DNA of 64,000 bases, from contig QUZD01000037.1 of the NCBI GenBank assembly GCA_003693505.1, positions 186,001-250,000 of the forward strand, in the 5' to 3' direction. The DNA comes from Pseudonectria foliicola. Lineage: Eukaryota > Ascomycota > Sordariomycetes > Hypocreales > Nectriaceae. Shown piece after piece: positions 33,021 to 42,775 of the stretch. The translations under genes were made by a program, and so were the position numbers. Below the pieces are notes generated by a model. The model saw only the letters and a program-made list of their open reading frames with translations. It did not search any database and was not told where the DNA came from. Each line of letters opens with the position of its first letter. Position 1 is the first letter of the stretch.

Positions 33021-34829
33021 GGTGGAGGAGAGGTGCCGGCTGTGAGGTTCGGGCGGGTAGAGGGAGGCGCTTACTGCCCACTGCCGACCTGGTCTGGGGA
33101 TGTGTGGTTTCAAGACTCGCAATGCTGAGCGAGGTAAGCGCATGGACATGGGACGAGGAGGCGCATGCAATGGTCAAGTTCTGCTGGGGAGCATGAATGC
33201 AAGGTTGGTTGGGTGCATTGATTCTTTGCGTGCCATGAGCGTAAATGTAGTGAGTCTATGAGGAGTAATATGTAGTGGTAATGGCATATCCCAGTGTCTA
33301 GGATGAAGACGCGAAACGAAGGTGATTGGGCTACGTCATCGAAAGCGCTGCATCATGGATTCCCGATGTGCTGTACAGTAGCTCTATACCTTCCGAGGTA
33401 ACATAGTGCCCATGTCCATATATGTACTATAGGCTCTTGGAACTGGCGATGATCCATGCTGTACTCAGTGCATACATTTGTCTCAAAAAATAAGTGTGTG
33501 CAGTAGTATGTATTGTAGTACATACCTAGGAACGGCGCAAGGCCTGCCAAGATAACTACAATACATACCTCTGTAGGTCCCACAACATACGGGCATGTGG
33601 GCTAGATCAGTTGACCGGCTTAAACGAGCAGTTAGCGAGGTGGTTGCGTTGCAGGCTGAGCTTACACGAGAAAGTGGTGCTTGGATACGAGAAACAGATA
33701 CGAGAAACAGGCGAGACCAAGGGGCCGACGCGTTGCAGACAACGACGGCAATCAAGGCCACCAATGAAGGACGTTGTACCTTGGTACGTTGTGTGAGAGG
33801 AGCAAGAAAAAAAAAAAAGAAGAGAAGAAAAGGACGAAGACGACAGACACAAGAATGCATAGCAAGGTTATGCCCAATCAAAAAGGCATGTTGAGATGGA
33901 GCATCATGAGGAGGCGGGGCTCCGCGCTGAAACGAAACATGGAAACATGGAGCGTGCCAAGTGTTGGAGATGGATGTCGACTCAGGCTGCTGAAGTAAGT
34001 TATATACATACAGTAGTACAGATTACTCAAGTTAGGTAACTAGGTAGGTACTGAAACCTGACTGTTTGCGTCTACAGTAGGCAGGGCCGCAGGGGTGAGT
34101 GAGTGAACCCCTGTATCTGTATCTGTCTCTCTCTCTGTATCTGTCTCTCTCTCTGTATCTGTCTCTGTCTCTGTCTCTGTCTCTGTATCTGTATCTGTAT
34201 CTGTATCTGTATCTGTATCCCTGTCCCTCACTACCTATAGTACCTAACGTACCTTACAGTATCATCCCGGCGATAAGGCGACAGCGTGACCAATCACAGC
34301 ACCGAATCGCCATCGTCGGAGCCACCCGAGACGTCAGCAGCCGAAACCAGAAGAGACAGAAGAGATCCATTAGAAGAGGGAGAGAGCCTGCCTCAGGCAC
34401 CACATTCAATTCCATCCATCCATCCATCCATCCATCCGTCTTCATTCATGCCCCCAATCGGGACGAATAAAGAGAAACCGCCTTGGCCGCTAAACACCAC
34501 CATCAACCCTGCAACATTCCAAGACCCTTTTTAGCTCTGGGCCCTCGCGCTCATGTATTGCACAGAGCCGATGCGCCAGTCTTGCCAGTGGGCATTGCGG
34601 AGAAATCTTTAGACAGTCACTTCTCCCTCTTCTCTAGCCCTCTCTGCTTCTGCATACAACACAATACATTCCTACAAACCGCAATCCAGGGGCGCAGGCG
34701 AACCTGCAGCTGCCTAGAACGACGATAGCCATAACGACGACGACGACGACACCAGCGACAACACCAGCGACAACACCAACGACTTGATCGCCTTCAACCT
34801 CTCTTGCCTCTGCCACTACAACTCCCGCC
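33021..34829. promoter_or_regulatory. Intergenic, divergent promoters of the Cys-motif gene and GPHR
   Basis: The 1.8 kb between the divergent start codons hold no supportable gene. They contain a purine-rich AAGAAAAA patch (33805-33840), a long CTGTAT/CTGTCT microsatellite (34111-34219), a CCAT run (34412-34438) and a GAC/ACACCAGCGACA repeat in the GPHR leader (34730-34785). Confidence 0.55.
34111..34219. repeat. CTGTAT / CTGTCT compound microsatellite
   Basis: About 110 bases alternate blocks of CTGTAT, CTGTCT and CTCTCT units and finish with a run of CTGTAT. Confidence 0.92.
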
Positions 34830-36488
34830 ATGTGGCCCTTCTCCAGCTGGTGCAGCAGCGACTCGTTCGCCTGCGAGGCACCCAAGCCGCATCCCATCAC
34901 AGTCTCCGTCCTCGTCTCTCTCCTCCCCTTCATCGCCATCTTCGCCGTCGTCTCCGTCCTCGTCGTCCGCCACATATTCCCTCGCCTCAACAGCAGCCAG
35001 GACGTCCATGACGGCGAGGAGCACTTTCTGCCGACCCACGCGCCCCCGGCCCTGCGTCAAGCCCATGCCGAGCATGGCGCCCGGACGTGGCGTCGCCGCA
35101 TCGCCGCCTGGACGTTTGGCGCCACCGTCGGGCTGGCGGCCACGCTGGCGGCCCTGATCCTCGATGAGATCATTGAGGCAGTGAACCCAGCCTCAAAGGA
35201 CCTCGCCCTGCGCTTCACGGTGCCCGCGCTCCTGTTCCTGCTCGTTGTTCTCGTGCCATGGCTCGAGTGTCGCTCTGCCGTCACCAGCGCCGGCTGGAGC
35301 TTCCAGCAGACAGCCAAGGGCAAGCTGCCGCGCGCCGCGTGGGGTCTACAGATGGCCCTGTTTGTGGGTTGGCTCTTTACTTTCTGGTCCTTTGGCCGGG
35401 CCATTCCCGCCAGCGTGCGCGCGAGCACCTCTACGACGGAACTGAGCCTGTTTGAGGTGTTGACTCGGGGGAGCCTGGAGCGCATCGGCGTCGTGGGCAT
35501 CTCCCTCATGGGCCTTCTCTCCGGCTTTGCGTCGGTGTCTGCACCATGGCACACCTTTGTGGACTCGTGCCGACGCCGACGGCCCGTCACCGAGGTCGAC
35601 GTGAACAGGAAGCAAGTCGGGCTGGATGCCACCAACGAGATGCTCATCACCAAGCGCCACCGCCTTCAGATGCTTGAGCGCAAGGTGACGAGCCAACAGG
35701 GCGGAAAGCCTGTGGGCACAGGATCCGCCACCGGGCTGGTGGGCAAGGTGATGGGATCTATCCGCGGCGCATCGGCCGACGAGGCCGAGATACGCTCGCT
35801 GCGAGTCGAGATTGCCGGGCTGGAGACGATGGAGGCCAACCTGGCTTCGGGGCTTTCGCTGATGAAGGGCCACCGCGCCGCTGCTGTTCGCGCCTCCACG
35901 GCCACCGGCCGCATCATGCTTGTCCCCTCCCAGCTCTTCAGCTGCTACTGCCTGTACCGCATTGGAGCGACGACGTTGACGACGCTGCGCAGGGCATATT
36001 CGCCGTCGGCCAGCTTCGCCAGCACTGACCCCATCAACCGGTTCCTCGGTCTGCTCGCGCGGCACTGGGACCCGAAGCTGGACCAGCTGGCGTGGGCACG
36101 CACCATCAGCTTCGCCCTCAGCGGCGTGATCCTCCTGGCGAGCGCCAACAGCGTGATGCAGACGTTCCACCTGTTTGCCAAGTGGACGCCGGGTCTTTTG
36201 CGCCAGGCGCAGGCCAACCTCGCCCTGACCGTCGGCCAGATCACGGCGACGTACGTCATCTCGGCCTCGCTGCTGCTGCGGAGCCATCTCCCCGTGGCTC
36301 TGGGATCGGCCGTGGGCGGAGTGCTGCGTGGAGCGCTCAGTCCCAGCTTCGCCGACGGCTGGTTCGAGGGCTGGTTCCTCCTGGGCAGCCTCTCGACGGC
36401 CGTGGGCATCTACATCGGACGCAAGCTCGGCGGGGACGAGGAATGGGACGACTACGGCAAGGAGGAGCTGGGAGCCAAGAGGTCCTGA
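34830..36488 (+). CDS. GPHR: Golgi pH regulator / GPR89-family multi-pass membrane protein
   Basis: An intronless gene encodes 552 aa. The family (GPHR/GPR89 in animals, GTG in plants, annotated as abscisic-acid GPCR-type) sits in Golgi or ER membranes and is linked to anion flux and Golgi acidification. Sequence signs are an N-terminal hydrophobic helix at about 22-47, a helix at about 93-113 ending LILDEIIEAVNP, one at about 127-146 (FTVPALLFLLVVLVPWLE), and FVGWLFTFWSFG at about 175. GISLMGLLSGFASVSAPW near 223-240 is the strongest family signature. A long cytosolic loop with basic coiled coil (about 260-350) then leads to further membrane helices (SFALSGVILLASANSVMQTF near 427, and ATYVISASLLLRS). 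The C-terminus is acidic (GGDEEWDDYGKEE). It is notably GC-rich. The first ATG is used; no closer alternative exists. Confidence 0.88.
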   Translation: MWPFSSWCSSDSFACEAPKPHPITVSVLVSLLPFIAIFAVVSVLVVRHIFPRLNSSQDVHDGEEHFLPTHAPPALRQAHAEHGARTWRRRIAAWTFGATVGLAATLAALILDEIIEAVNPASKDLALRFTVPALLFLLVVLVPWLECRSAVTSAGWSFQQTAKGKLPRAAWGLQMALFVGWLFTFWSFGRAIPASVRASTSTTELSLFEVLTRGSLERIGVVGISLMGLLSGFASVSAPWHTFVDSCRRRRPVTEVDVNRKQVGLDATNEMLITKRHRLQMLERKVTSQQGGKPVGTGSATGLVGKVMGSIRGASADEAEIRSLRVEIAGLETMEANLASGLSLMKGHRAAAVRASTATGRIMLVPSQLFSCYCLYRIGATTLTTLRRAYSPSASFASTDPINRFLGLLARHWDPKLDQLAWARTISFALSGVILLASANSVMQTFHLFAKWTPGLLRQAQANLALTVGQITATYVISASLLLRSHLPVALGSAVGGVLRGALSPSFADGWFEGWFLLGSLSTAVGIYIGRKLGGDEEWDDYGKEELGAKRS

Positions 36489-37269
36489 CGGAGCCATGGC
36501 TCCACGCGGTCGATGAATGCTAAATGCTTTAATTGCTTGATATATACCAGTGGGTAGCGAAGACGGCGTTTGGGTATAGTAAGAAACATGCCCTGTTTAT
36601 TTGATGAGACAAGGGGGGGGGAGGGTTCCGTGGCTGATGTCGACGACGATATACATATATATACATATACGCACACAGTAGATTTATATCCTTTAATGAA
36701 AGAGACTTGAGAAGCCCAACTGCTCAAATACCTAGAATGATACTTGGAGATGGCGTCGGACTTTGTCCTAGACTCACTTGTGACTCCATTTACAAGCTGC
36801 TCAACTGTTTTATTGCCATGCTGCCTTGTGTCCAGCCCGGATGATGCTATTAGGCAGATGGATGTAGCTAATTACAACGCGGGTCGTATTACTTGGAAGC
36901 AGCTACGACCGACAACGTGATGATTGAAGTCACCACTTCCTCCGCCATCAACGCGAGAACACGCTTCCGACCTCTGCAAGCAACATGTCCCAGGTAGATT
37001 CGGACAATCCCGCCTACCCAGGCACCTTACATAACCTTACATATGTACCTCACTTCACCTCACCTCACCTCACCTCACCTCACCTCACCTCACCTCATCT
37101 CATCTCATCTCATCTCATCTCAACTCACTCTGCCTTGTGACCGGCAAACCTGGAGGATCATTATTGCACCCGATAGAAAGAGACTGTGAATCCAGAGACT
37201 GGCACCGTCTCCACGCGAATAAGCAGAGCCAACACCAGCAACGCCCCCGTCTTCCACATCCACACCACC
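36489..37269. other. Intergenic between GPHR and Nudix gene
   Basis: No gene is seen. It holds the GPHR 3' flank with a G-run (36614-36622) and ATATACATATAT words near 36650-36672. On the right is the Nudix leader with the pentanucleotide array at 37046-37125. Confidence 0.6.
37046..37125. repeat. Pentanucleotide array (CACCT)n passing into (CATCT)n
   Basis: About ten units of CACCT are followed by about six of CATCT. The unit changes by a single C-to-T step and then stays changed, which points to slippage after one mutation. It lies about 150 bases upstream of the Nudix ATG. Confidence 0.92.
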
Positions 37270-38064
37270 ATGGCCTCCTCCCCCTCCTTCACCACCACCT
37301 CGTCACCGCCGACGACATTTACAACCGCCGAGGCCCTCGCCGCGCTCTCCCAGACGCCCCCGGCCGCCGTCCTGGCCGCCCACCCGGCCGTCTTCAGCAT
37401 CATCGCCGCCGCCATCGTCACCGACGCCCGCGGGCGCATCCTCCTGCTCCGCCGCGCCGCCCACGACTCGTGGCCCCTGCTGTGGGAGGTCCCCGGCGGC
37501 TGCGTCGAGCCCGACGTCGATTCCAGCCTCGTCCACGCCGCCGTCCGCGAGCTGTGGGAGGAGACGGCGCTGCGTGCTCGCCATGTCCTCGCCGCCGTGG
37601 GGGTCCCGGATGCCGATGCCGATGCCGATGCCGATGCCGATGCCGATGCCGATGCCGATGCCGATGTCGGTACTGGAGCCGGAGCCGGAGTCGGAGCTGG
37701 AGCTGGAGCAGGAGCCGGAGCCGAGGCTGACACCGCCACCAGTGGACCAGAGTACGAGCCGACGACAATGGACGGGCCGCTGTGCCTGTTCACCAGCGCC
37801 GGCCGCCAGTGGGCCAAGCTGACGGCGTGGGTGGACGTGGAATCGTGCCAAGGCGTCGTCGTGTGCGACGATGAGCATGTCGAGTGGGCTTGGGTGGGCG
37901 AGGCCGACGTGAGAGCGCACCGGCTGCCCGACGGCCGCGAGCTCGAGTTCACGAGTGATGGCGTCGGCCGAAACGTTCTCGAGGGCTTCCGGCTATGGAG
38001 GGAGCGGGAGGAGGCTGCCAAGGAGCGGAATGGGCGTGTTCAAAATGGAGTGCCAAGGGAATGA
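37270..38064 (+). CDS. Nudix hydrolase with Asp-Ala / Gly-Ala repeat insert
   Basis: One exon encodes 264 aa. Nudix enzymes hydrolyse nucleoside diphosphates linked to other groups, using a metal held by the Nudix helix. Here the helix reads PGGCVEPDVDSSLVHAAVRE then LWEETAL (about 75-102). The catalytic RELWEE core is complete, but the Gly usually found after EE-x is Ala, and the loop after PGG is two residues longer than in MutT. Upstream strands FSIIAAAIVTDARGRILLLRR fit the fold, and downstream VEWAWVGEADVRA matches the last strand. Between them residues 114-133 are Asp-Ala dipeptides from nine GATGCC units and one GATGTC, followed by a Gly-Ala run from GGAGCT/GGAGCC units. The substrate cannot be told. 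The ATG at 37270 follows CACCACC and precedes the conserved fold. A plain fungal NUDIX family member is the best reading. Confidence 0.85.
   Translation: MASSPSFTTTSSPPTTFTTAEALAALSQTPPAAVLAAHPAVFSIIAAAIVTDARGRILLLRRAAHDSWPLLWEVPGGCVEPDVDSSLVHAAVRELWEETALRARHVLAAVGVPDADADADADADADADADADVGTGAGAGVGAGAGAGAGAEADTATSGPEYEPTTMDGPLCLFTSAGRQWAKLTAWVDVESCQGVVVCDDEHVEWAWVGEADVRAHRLPDGRELEFTSDGVGRNVLEGFRLWREREEAAKERNGRVQNGVPRE
37609..37728 (+). repeat. Coding hexanucleotide microsatellite inside the Nudix gene
   Basis: Nine GATGCC units and one GATGTC (37609-37668) encode Asp-Ala. GGAGCC/GGAGCT-type units then encode Gly-Ala to about 37728. Six-base units keep the frame whatever the copy number. Confidence 0.93.
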
Positions 38065-38899
38065 GACGTATGACAGCATAGACGGGGCCAGACGACCTCG
38101 CTACATGGAACAAGGCATTCAAAAAACAAGTCATTTCATTGATCATGAGCCACGTAACCTAGCATACAGAAAGGACCCCCTCCCGTTTCACGCACCCTAG
38201 AACAGGTAAAAAGGAGTCGAGCCAGTCATCATGTCTTGCTAAGCCGTGTTGATCATCAAACCTGTCTGCTTCCTTTTCTCCCACATGGTCGTCAAGATAG
38301 AAGGAAAAAGGACTAGAATCAAGGAGAAAAAATAGAGAAAATAGAAAAAGTCAGAGCTGTGATCATTCAAATGCATGCCACGTTTCCGTCCATCCATCAA
38401 TCCATCCCATTCGCCGCCGTCTTTTTTTTTTCTGTCTCGAAACGCCGGATCAATGCCCAAAAAGCGTCTCCTTTCCTCTGTATGCGAGATGAGGAAGCAA
38501 GAAGCTGGTCAGGGGAATAGATGAAACTTTCGTAGGCGGCCAGACAGGGAAACAAATAGCCCTGACAACGTGTCAAGGCCCAAAGAAGTGCCGTCACCAC
38601 CTTTCCATCCCGGCTGTTGTCTAGGTCCTCCAGCGGCGAGCTCTGGGATCTTTCGTACATCCGGTAGCGGAAGAGGGGTGTAGGGTGACGAGCGAACCTT
38701 GCCGAAATCCCATCGAAAAGGCTCGCTCGTTTGATGCGAGGAGGGCAGAGGTTCGTTTTTTGTTGCGAAGGAAGAGATCCCAAGAGCCAGCCGCGGTGTC
38801 GAGAGGGAGGAAGGGGGGAGATGATCCGCGAGATGTATCTTGCGACAAGAGATTCTAGTCGTGAAACCGGAAGGAAACGAGGGCTATATGTACACAGTT
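38065..38899. other. Intergenic between convergent Nudix and eIF4B genes
   Basis: These 835 bases hold the 3' ends of two convergent genes. There are A-rich words near 38295-38355 and a T-run at 38422-38431. No supportable coding sequence is seen. Confidence 0.6.
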
Positions 38900-41060
38900 T
38901 TAGATGCCCCGTCCCTGGCGGCCCTTCTTGTTTGGCACCGTCGTCCAGCCATCCTCGTCAACAGGGGCGGCCTCGGACTCCCCAACGGCAGCGGCAGCGG
39001 CGGCAGGAGCGGCGGCGGCTGCGGCGACGGCAGCGGGCTGAGGAGCCGATCCGTTGGCGCGCGGGGCGCGCTCGTTTCGGGGTCCTCGCGCAGCACCGCC
39101 TCGGCCACCTCGAGATGCGCCAGCAGGGCCACGGGGTCCGCGCTGCTCGTTGGAAGCTGATCGCCAGCTACCGGCTTCGGCAGCCTTGGATCTGGGGTTG
39201 GGCGCACCCTCTCGGGGCTCCCTGGTTCGGACCGGAAGCTTCTGCTCTTCGCTGACCTTCTCGGCATCCTCGGCACCCTCCTTTTCCTCAACAGCAGGCT
39301 GGGCAGCCTCGGCCTTCTCAGCGGCCTCCTTGGCCTCGGCCTCGGCCTTGGCGGCGGCCTCCTTTGCCAGTCGCTGCTCCTCCTTGGCCTTTTCGTCAGC
39401 CTCCTGCTTCTCCTTGATGGCCTGCTGCCTCTTCTGCTCAATCTCCTTTTCCCGGGCCGCGGTGTCAATGGGCCGAGCAGCTCCAAAGGGGCTGGCCTTG
39501 GAGTCAGAGCCAGCGGAGGCTGTGGCCTGGTCAACGGCCTCGGAGACGGTTCGCTTCTGGAGGTTAAGGCGGGGGCGGCCACCCTGGGTTGGGGCGGCAG
39601 ACGACAGGGCAGGGGAGGGAGGCGCACTGCCATCGGGGGACGTGGGCTTGACAGCAGCGGCAGCATCGGGACGCATGCGCTCGCGCCACTGCATGTCCTT
39701 GTCGGCAGCAGTAGGAACACGCTCAGGACGCTCAGGGCGCTCCGGGCGGTCGGCGAACTCACGACGAGGGGGACGAGATCCATCCTGGCGTCCCTCGCCC
39801 CAGGTGACGGGAGAGCGCTGGTTGCCGCGGAACGACTCACTGCGCTCACCGAGGCCTTCAGCAGAGGGACCGGTTCGGCCGCCATCGCGGGGAGAAGTCA
39901 CCTCCTCCCTGGGAGCAGGAGCCAGAGGGCCGTGTCGCTCCCAAGTCAGGTCGCGGGCCTCGCGAGTAGGACGGCCCTCGAACGCGGGGTCACGAGGGGC
40001 GCGGCGCTCGCCAAAGTCAGATCCTCGGTCGGGCCCGCGGGGACCTCCTCGGCTAGGAAGATCGGCGAGGGGCCCCTTTCGGGTCCAGTCGCCGAGTTCA
40101 CGAATGGAATCACCTCTGCCAGGGTCGCCCATGCGAGCTAGAAGAATGTCAGAACATGGGTGGAAGGAGACGGTCCAAGGGGTCAATGAGGTACTAACGA
40201 GGATCGGCAATCTTGATTCGAATCGTACGGCCCTGGAATGACTCGCTGTCGAGGGCCAAAGCCTTCTTGAGGCCATCAAGGGTAGCAAACTCGACGTATC
40301 CAAAGCCCTTGGGACGCTGCAGCTCGCGGTCCTCAATCAAGCGGACACTGACAACCTCACATCCCTCGAAAAATTCTCCAACGGCATCCTCGGTGATGTC
40401 ATAGGCCAAGTTGCCAACGTGAGCGGTGAAAGGGGGCTTGTCGGGGAGCCTCTGGGGGGATCTCTCGCGGACAGAGTAACCTTGGCACTGTTAGGGCTGG
40501 CAGCAGGCTGGAAAGGAGCGGGATATTCTCACCTCGATCCTGCCACATGGAGCTACCACCACCACCACCACCACCCATGCGGGAGCGGTCGCTGGGGGGG
40601 AGAGGCTGGGTTCCTACTTGAGGGTTGTTAGTCGGACGAGAGATGGGGGTTGGGTTAGGGATGGCGCATACCAGTCACTGCACGTCTCAGTTAGCAAATG
40701 TGCGAGGCGAGGCAAGGTAAGCCGAGACTGAAGGACGACAGGGTCACATACCATAGGTCTCCTCAACTTCATCGGCCCAGGAGCCTCCACCAAAACCTAC
40801 ATGCGGGGGTTAGCTGTTGGTTGTGCTGTGGTGGGATGGGATGGGATGGGATGCGGGATCTGGCGGGGCAAAGTTGGGGATGCGCCGCAGAGCAAGGAGG
40901 GGTCGGGACCAACCTGAATCAGTCAGAAAGTCCCCAAGGGACATCTTCTGCTGTTCCTTCTTCTTGGGCGCTGGAGGACAGAGTCAACAGTCGGCTCCCA
41001 AAGCAATAGATGCTGGCAGTAGGCGCCGCAGGAGCAGCGGGCGGAGCGGGACTAACCCAT
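38900..41060 (-). CDS. EIF4B: Eukaryotic translation initiation factor 4B-type RRM protein
   Basis: eIF4B stimulates the helicase eIF4A and mRNA loading on the 40S subunit. Seven exons (41057-41060, 40914-40970, 40752-40796, 40672-40677, 40533-40613, 40199-40480, 38900-40137) give 570 aa. Exon 1 carries only ATGG. The conserved N-terminus reads MAPKKKEQQKMSLGDFLTDS, then GFGGGSWADEVEETY and QPLPPSDR. One RRM follows at about 78-160, with RNP2-like HVGNLAYDI and RNP1-like KGFGYVEFA. Next come an Arg/Asp/Gly/Pro-rich region with GERR, PERPERPERP and similar repeats, a Lys/Glu/Ala-rich helical stretch (about 395-470), and an RGG-type region with an Ala run. The C-terminus is DEDGWTTVPNKKGRQGRGI. 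This architecture matches fungal eIF4B (fission yeast Sce3 type). Exon 4 is a predicted 6-nt microexon; skipping it also keeps the frame (568 aa). Confidence 0.9.
40138..40198 (-). other. Intron 6 of eIF4B
   Basis: This 61-nt intron has a GTTAGT donor and a TTCTAG acceptor. It joins the end of the RRM (RIKIADP) to PRMGDPGRGD. Confidence 0.8.
40481..40532 (-). other. Intron 5 of eIF4B
   Basis: This 52-nt intron has a GTGAGA donor, a CCTAAC branch word and a CCAAG acceptor. It joins SSMWQDR to GYSVRERSPQ. Confidence 0.8.
40672..40677 (-). other. Predicted 6-nt microexon of the eIF4B gene
   Basis: On the minus strand TGACTG is bounded by GTGCAG before and GTATGC after. The intron before it (40678-40751, 74 nt) and the intron after it (40614-40671, 58 nt) each have their own CTAAC branch word 10-17 bases before their acceptors. 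It encodes V-T between EETY and GTQPLPP. Skipping it leaves Y-G-T. Confidence 0.65.
40797..40913 (-). other. Intron 2 of eIF4B
   Basis: This 117-nt intron has a GTTGGT donor, a GCTAAC branch word and a TGTAG acceptor. It joins FLTDS to GFGGGSW. It contains a TGGGA repeat (GGGATGGGATGGGATGGGAT on the plus strand). Confidence 0.82.
40971..41056 (-). other. Intron 1 of eIF4B
   Basis: This 86-nt intron splits the second codon (ATG G / CG). It has a GTTAGT donor, a TTGACTC branch-like word and a TCCAG acceptor. Confidence 0.8.
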
Positions 41061-41939
41061 GATTGCGGGTGGGCGACAACGCGCAACGATTCCAGGACCG
41101 AAGCGCGTAAGGCTGCAGAGGGCGAAGTCGACCTGAGGGGCGGCTTGTCCTCGCGGAGATGTGGGAGCTCGGAGCGCTTGGGCGCGTGCGTGCGTTGAGA
41201 AAACGGCCAACCGGTTCAGCGGATTGGCAAGGGATCGAGTCGGATCGGAGATTCGGGATCGGGAATGGGTGCGGTCGTGGTGTAATTTGCCCCGACGAGT
41301 GTTGCCGTGTCTGGGGGTTGACGAGATGAAAATTGCTCGGCGCAGGAAAAAAGATGATGGAAGGCGTTGTGAGGGCTGCCTTAATTTTCGCCCGCCAGGA
41401 GTGGGAGGCGCTAGCCCTAAAGAAGCCTAGCCCCGCGGAGCGCTTCTTTTCTCGCTTGCAACTGCTGGTTGCTGCTGGTTCTTCTGGTTCTTCTGGTTCG
41501 CACCTGCCTGCTCTACTCTGCTCTGCTCTGCTCTGCTCTGCTAGGTACCTAGGCTCTGCTAGTCTACTTCTGCGCTCCGTTGTGCTGTGCAGATACGTAC
41601 CTACCTTACCTACCTAGGTACCCAGGTACTTGCATCTTACCTCACCGGGAAGCAAAGTACTTGTCACGGGACTCCATCTCTTCAATTCTTTCTGGCTGTC
41701 GAGTCAAGTCCTTGGATGAACGGAAAGCAACAGCGGCATCCAAATCCTCGCTCCAGCTCGTCCTTATTCTACATGATTCTTCTCTTATAATCCAGATACT
41801 TTAGTGATTCAATTCTTCCCTTCTTTTCAGTCCTCTTCTTCTGCCCTTGGTCTATTTGGTTGCCTGTTCCCTTTTTTTTAAAACACCAGCCTCATCCTCA
41901 GCCTGCCCCCCCTCTTATACTATCATCTACGAACCCACA
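41061..41939. promoter_or_regulatory. Divergent promoter region of eIF4B and the Tim17-like gene
   Basis: These 879 bases separate two start codons on opposite strands. They contain CTGCT repeats (41508-41542), TTCTGG repeats (41478-41498) and TACCTAGGTA palindromes (41541-41553, 41597-41630). No gene is seen. Confidence 0.55.
41541..41630. repeat. TACCTAGGTA palindrome copies
   Basis: CTAGGTACCTAGG at 41541-41553 and GTACCTACCTTACCTACC then TAGGTACCCAGGTAC at 41597-41630 belong to the dispersed palindrome family and lie inside a divergent promoter region. Confidence 0.75.
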
Positions 41940-42775
41940 ATGGCAGAAAGGAGGACCGATTCCCAATTGCCGGCGTCCAGCTTCCGCAATACGTCTCGTG
42001 GACTGTTTTCTCCCGAATTGATGGACCTGATCGTTCCTCCTTTAAAGGTTGGCGGCTGGACCGGTATGTTATTTCTTCCCTCTCCATTTGCCCTGTCGCC
42101 TCCTAAACTACTTGCTAACAGATGCCAGGAACTGCTGGCGTGTTGGCTGGCGTTGGAGGCTCCATATTCAAAGAGGCAAACTCTGTCGTCTGGGGCATGG
42201 TGTCTGGGTTTCAATGGTTTACGCTTGGAACTAGTTTTTGGTGTAAGTCCTTGGTCTGGCGGTGCTCTTGGTTTGGTCAAAGTAACTGACACTTTCAAAG
42301 TTACGAGGTCATTGGCAGTCAGAGCATGGGGAGGTGAGCATCACATGTCGCCATCGGATAAAACAAAGGCAAGCGCAATTGCTGGCACAGTGGCTGGTGC
42401 CGTGGGTGGACTGATCAGTAAGTTTTACGTGCGTTGCATGGTGAAATGTGCTCTAACGTAGAGATAGGGGGGCCGTCAAACATCATTCCGGCCATTGTCT
42501 GTTGGACGGCTTTTGGTGCTGGCGGCCAGATGATTGTTAACCGATGGGCCACACGGGATGCAACGCCCAAGGACGACAGCAAGGGCTGGCTAGGCTCACG
42601 ATGGAGTCCGTTGAAAAAATTGACAGACGAGGAATACATCGACTTGATGTCGGAGAAGATGCTAAGGGTAGACGCCGACATTGCACTTATTGAAGACCGC
42701 ATTGCTGAGTTGAGGGCTGCTGAGGCGCAAACTGAGAGGTTGGCACCACAAAATGTTTCTCAACCGTCTAAATAG
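41940..42775 (+). CDS. Tim17/22/23-like small membrane protein
   Basis: Four exons (41940-42063, 42129-42242, 42301-42417, 42468-42775) give 220 aa. The introns are 42064-42128, 42243-42300 and 42418-42467, all GT-AG. After splicing the central part reads GGWTGTAGVLAGVGGSIFKE, NSVVWGMVSGFQWFTLGTSF, SAIAGTVAGAVGGLI and IIPAIVCWTAFGAGGQ. These are hydrophobic helices with GxxxG and small-residue spacing typical of the Tim17/Tim22/Tim23/Pmp24 family, whose members lie in mitochondrial or peroxisomal membranes. The C-terminal 60 residues are charged with a coiled-coil stretch (DADIALIEDRIAELRAAEAQ). It is not clearly Tim17, Tim22 or Tim23 itself; a respiratory-complex assembly factor or an uncharacterised fungal member is possible. 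The start is the only ATG giving the conserved-looking exon 1. Confidence 0.7.

Noticed and set aside
35346..36497. Minus-strand open frame (383 codons) opposite GPHR
   Set aside because: It is antisense to a GC-rich membrane-protein exon and has no recognisable domain.
39054..40241. Plus-strand open frame (395 codons) opposite eIF4B
   Set aside because: It is antisense to the last, low-complexity exon of eIF4B. Its Ser/Arg/Pro composition follows from the coding strand's repeats.
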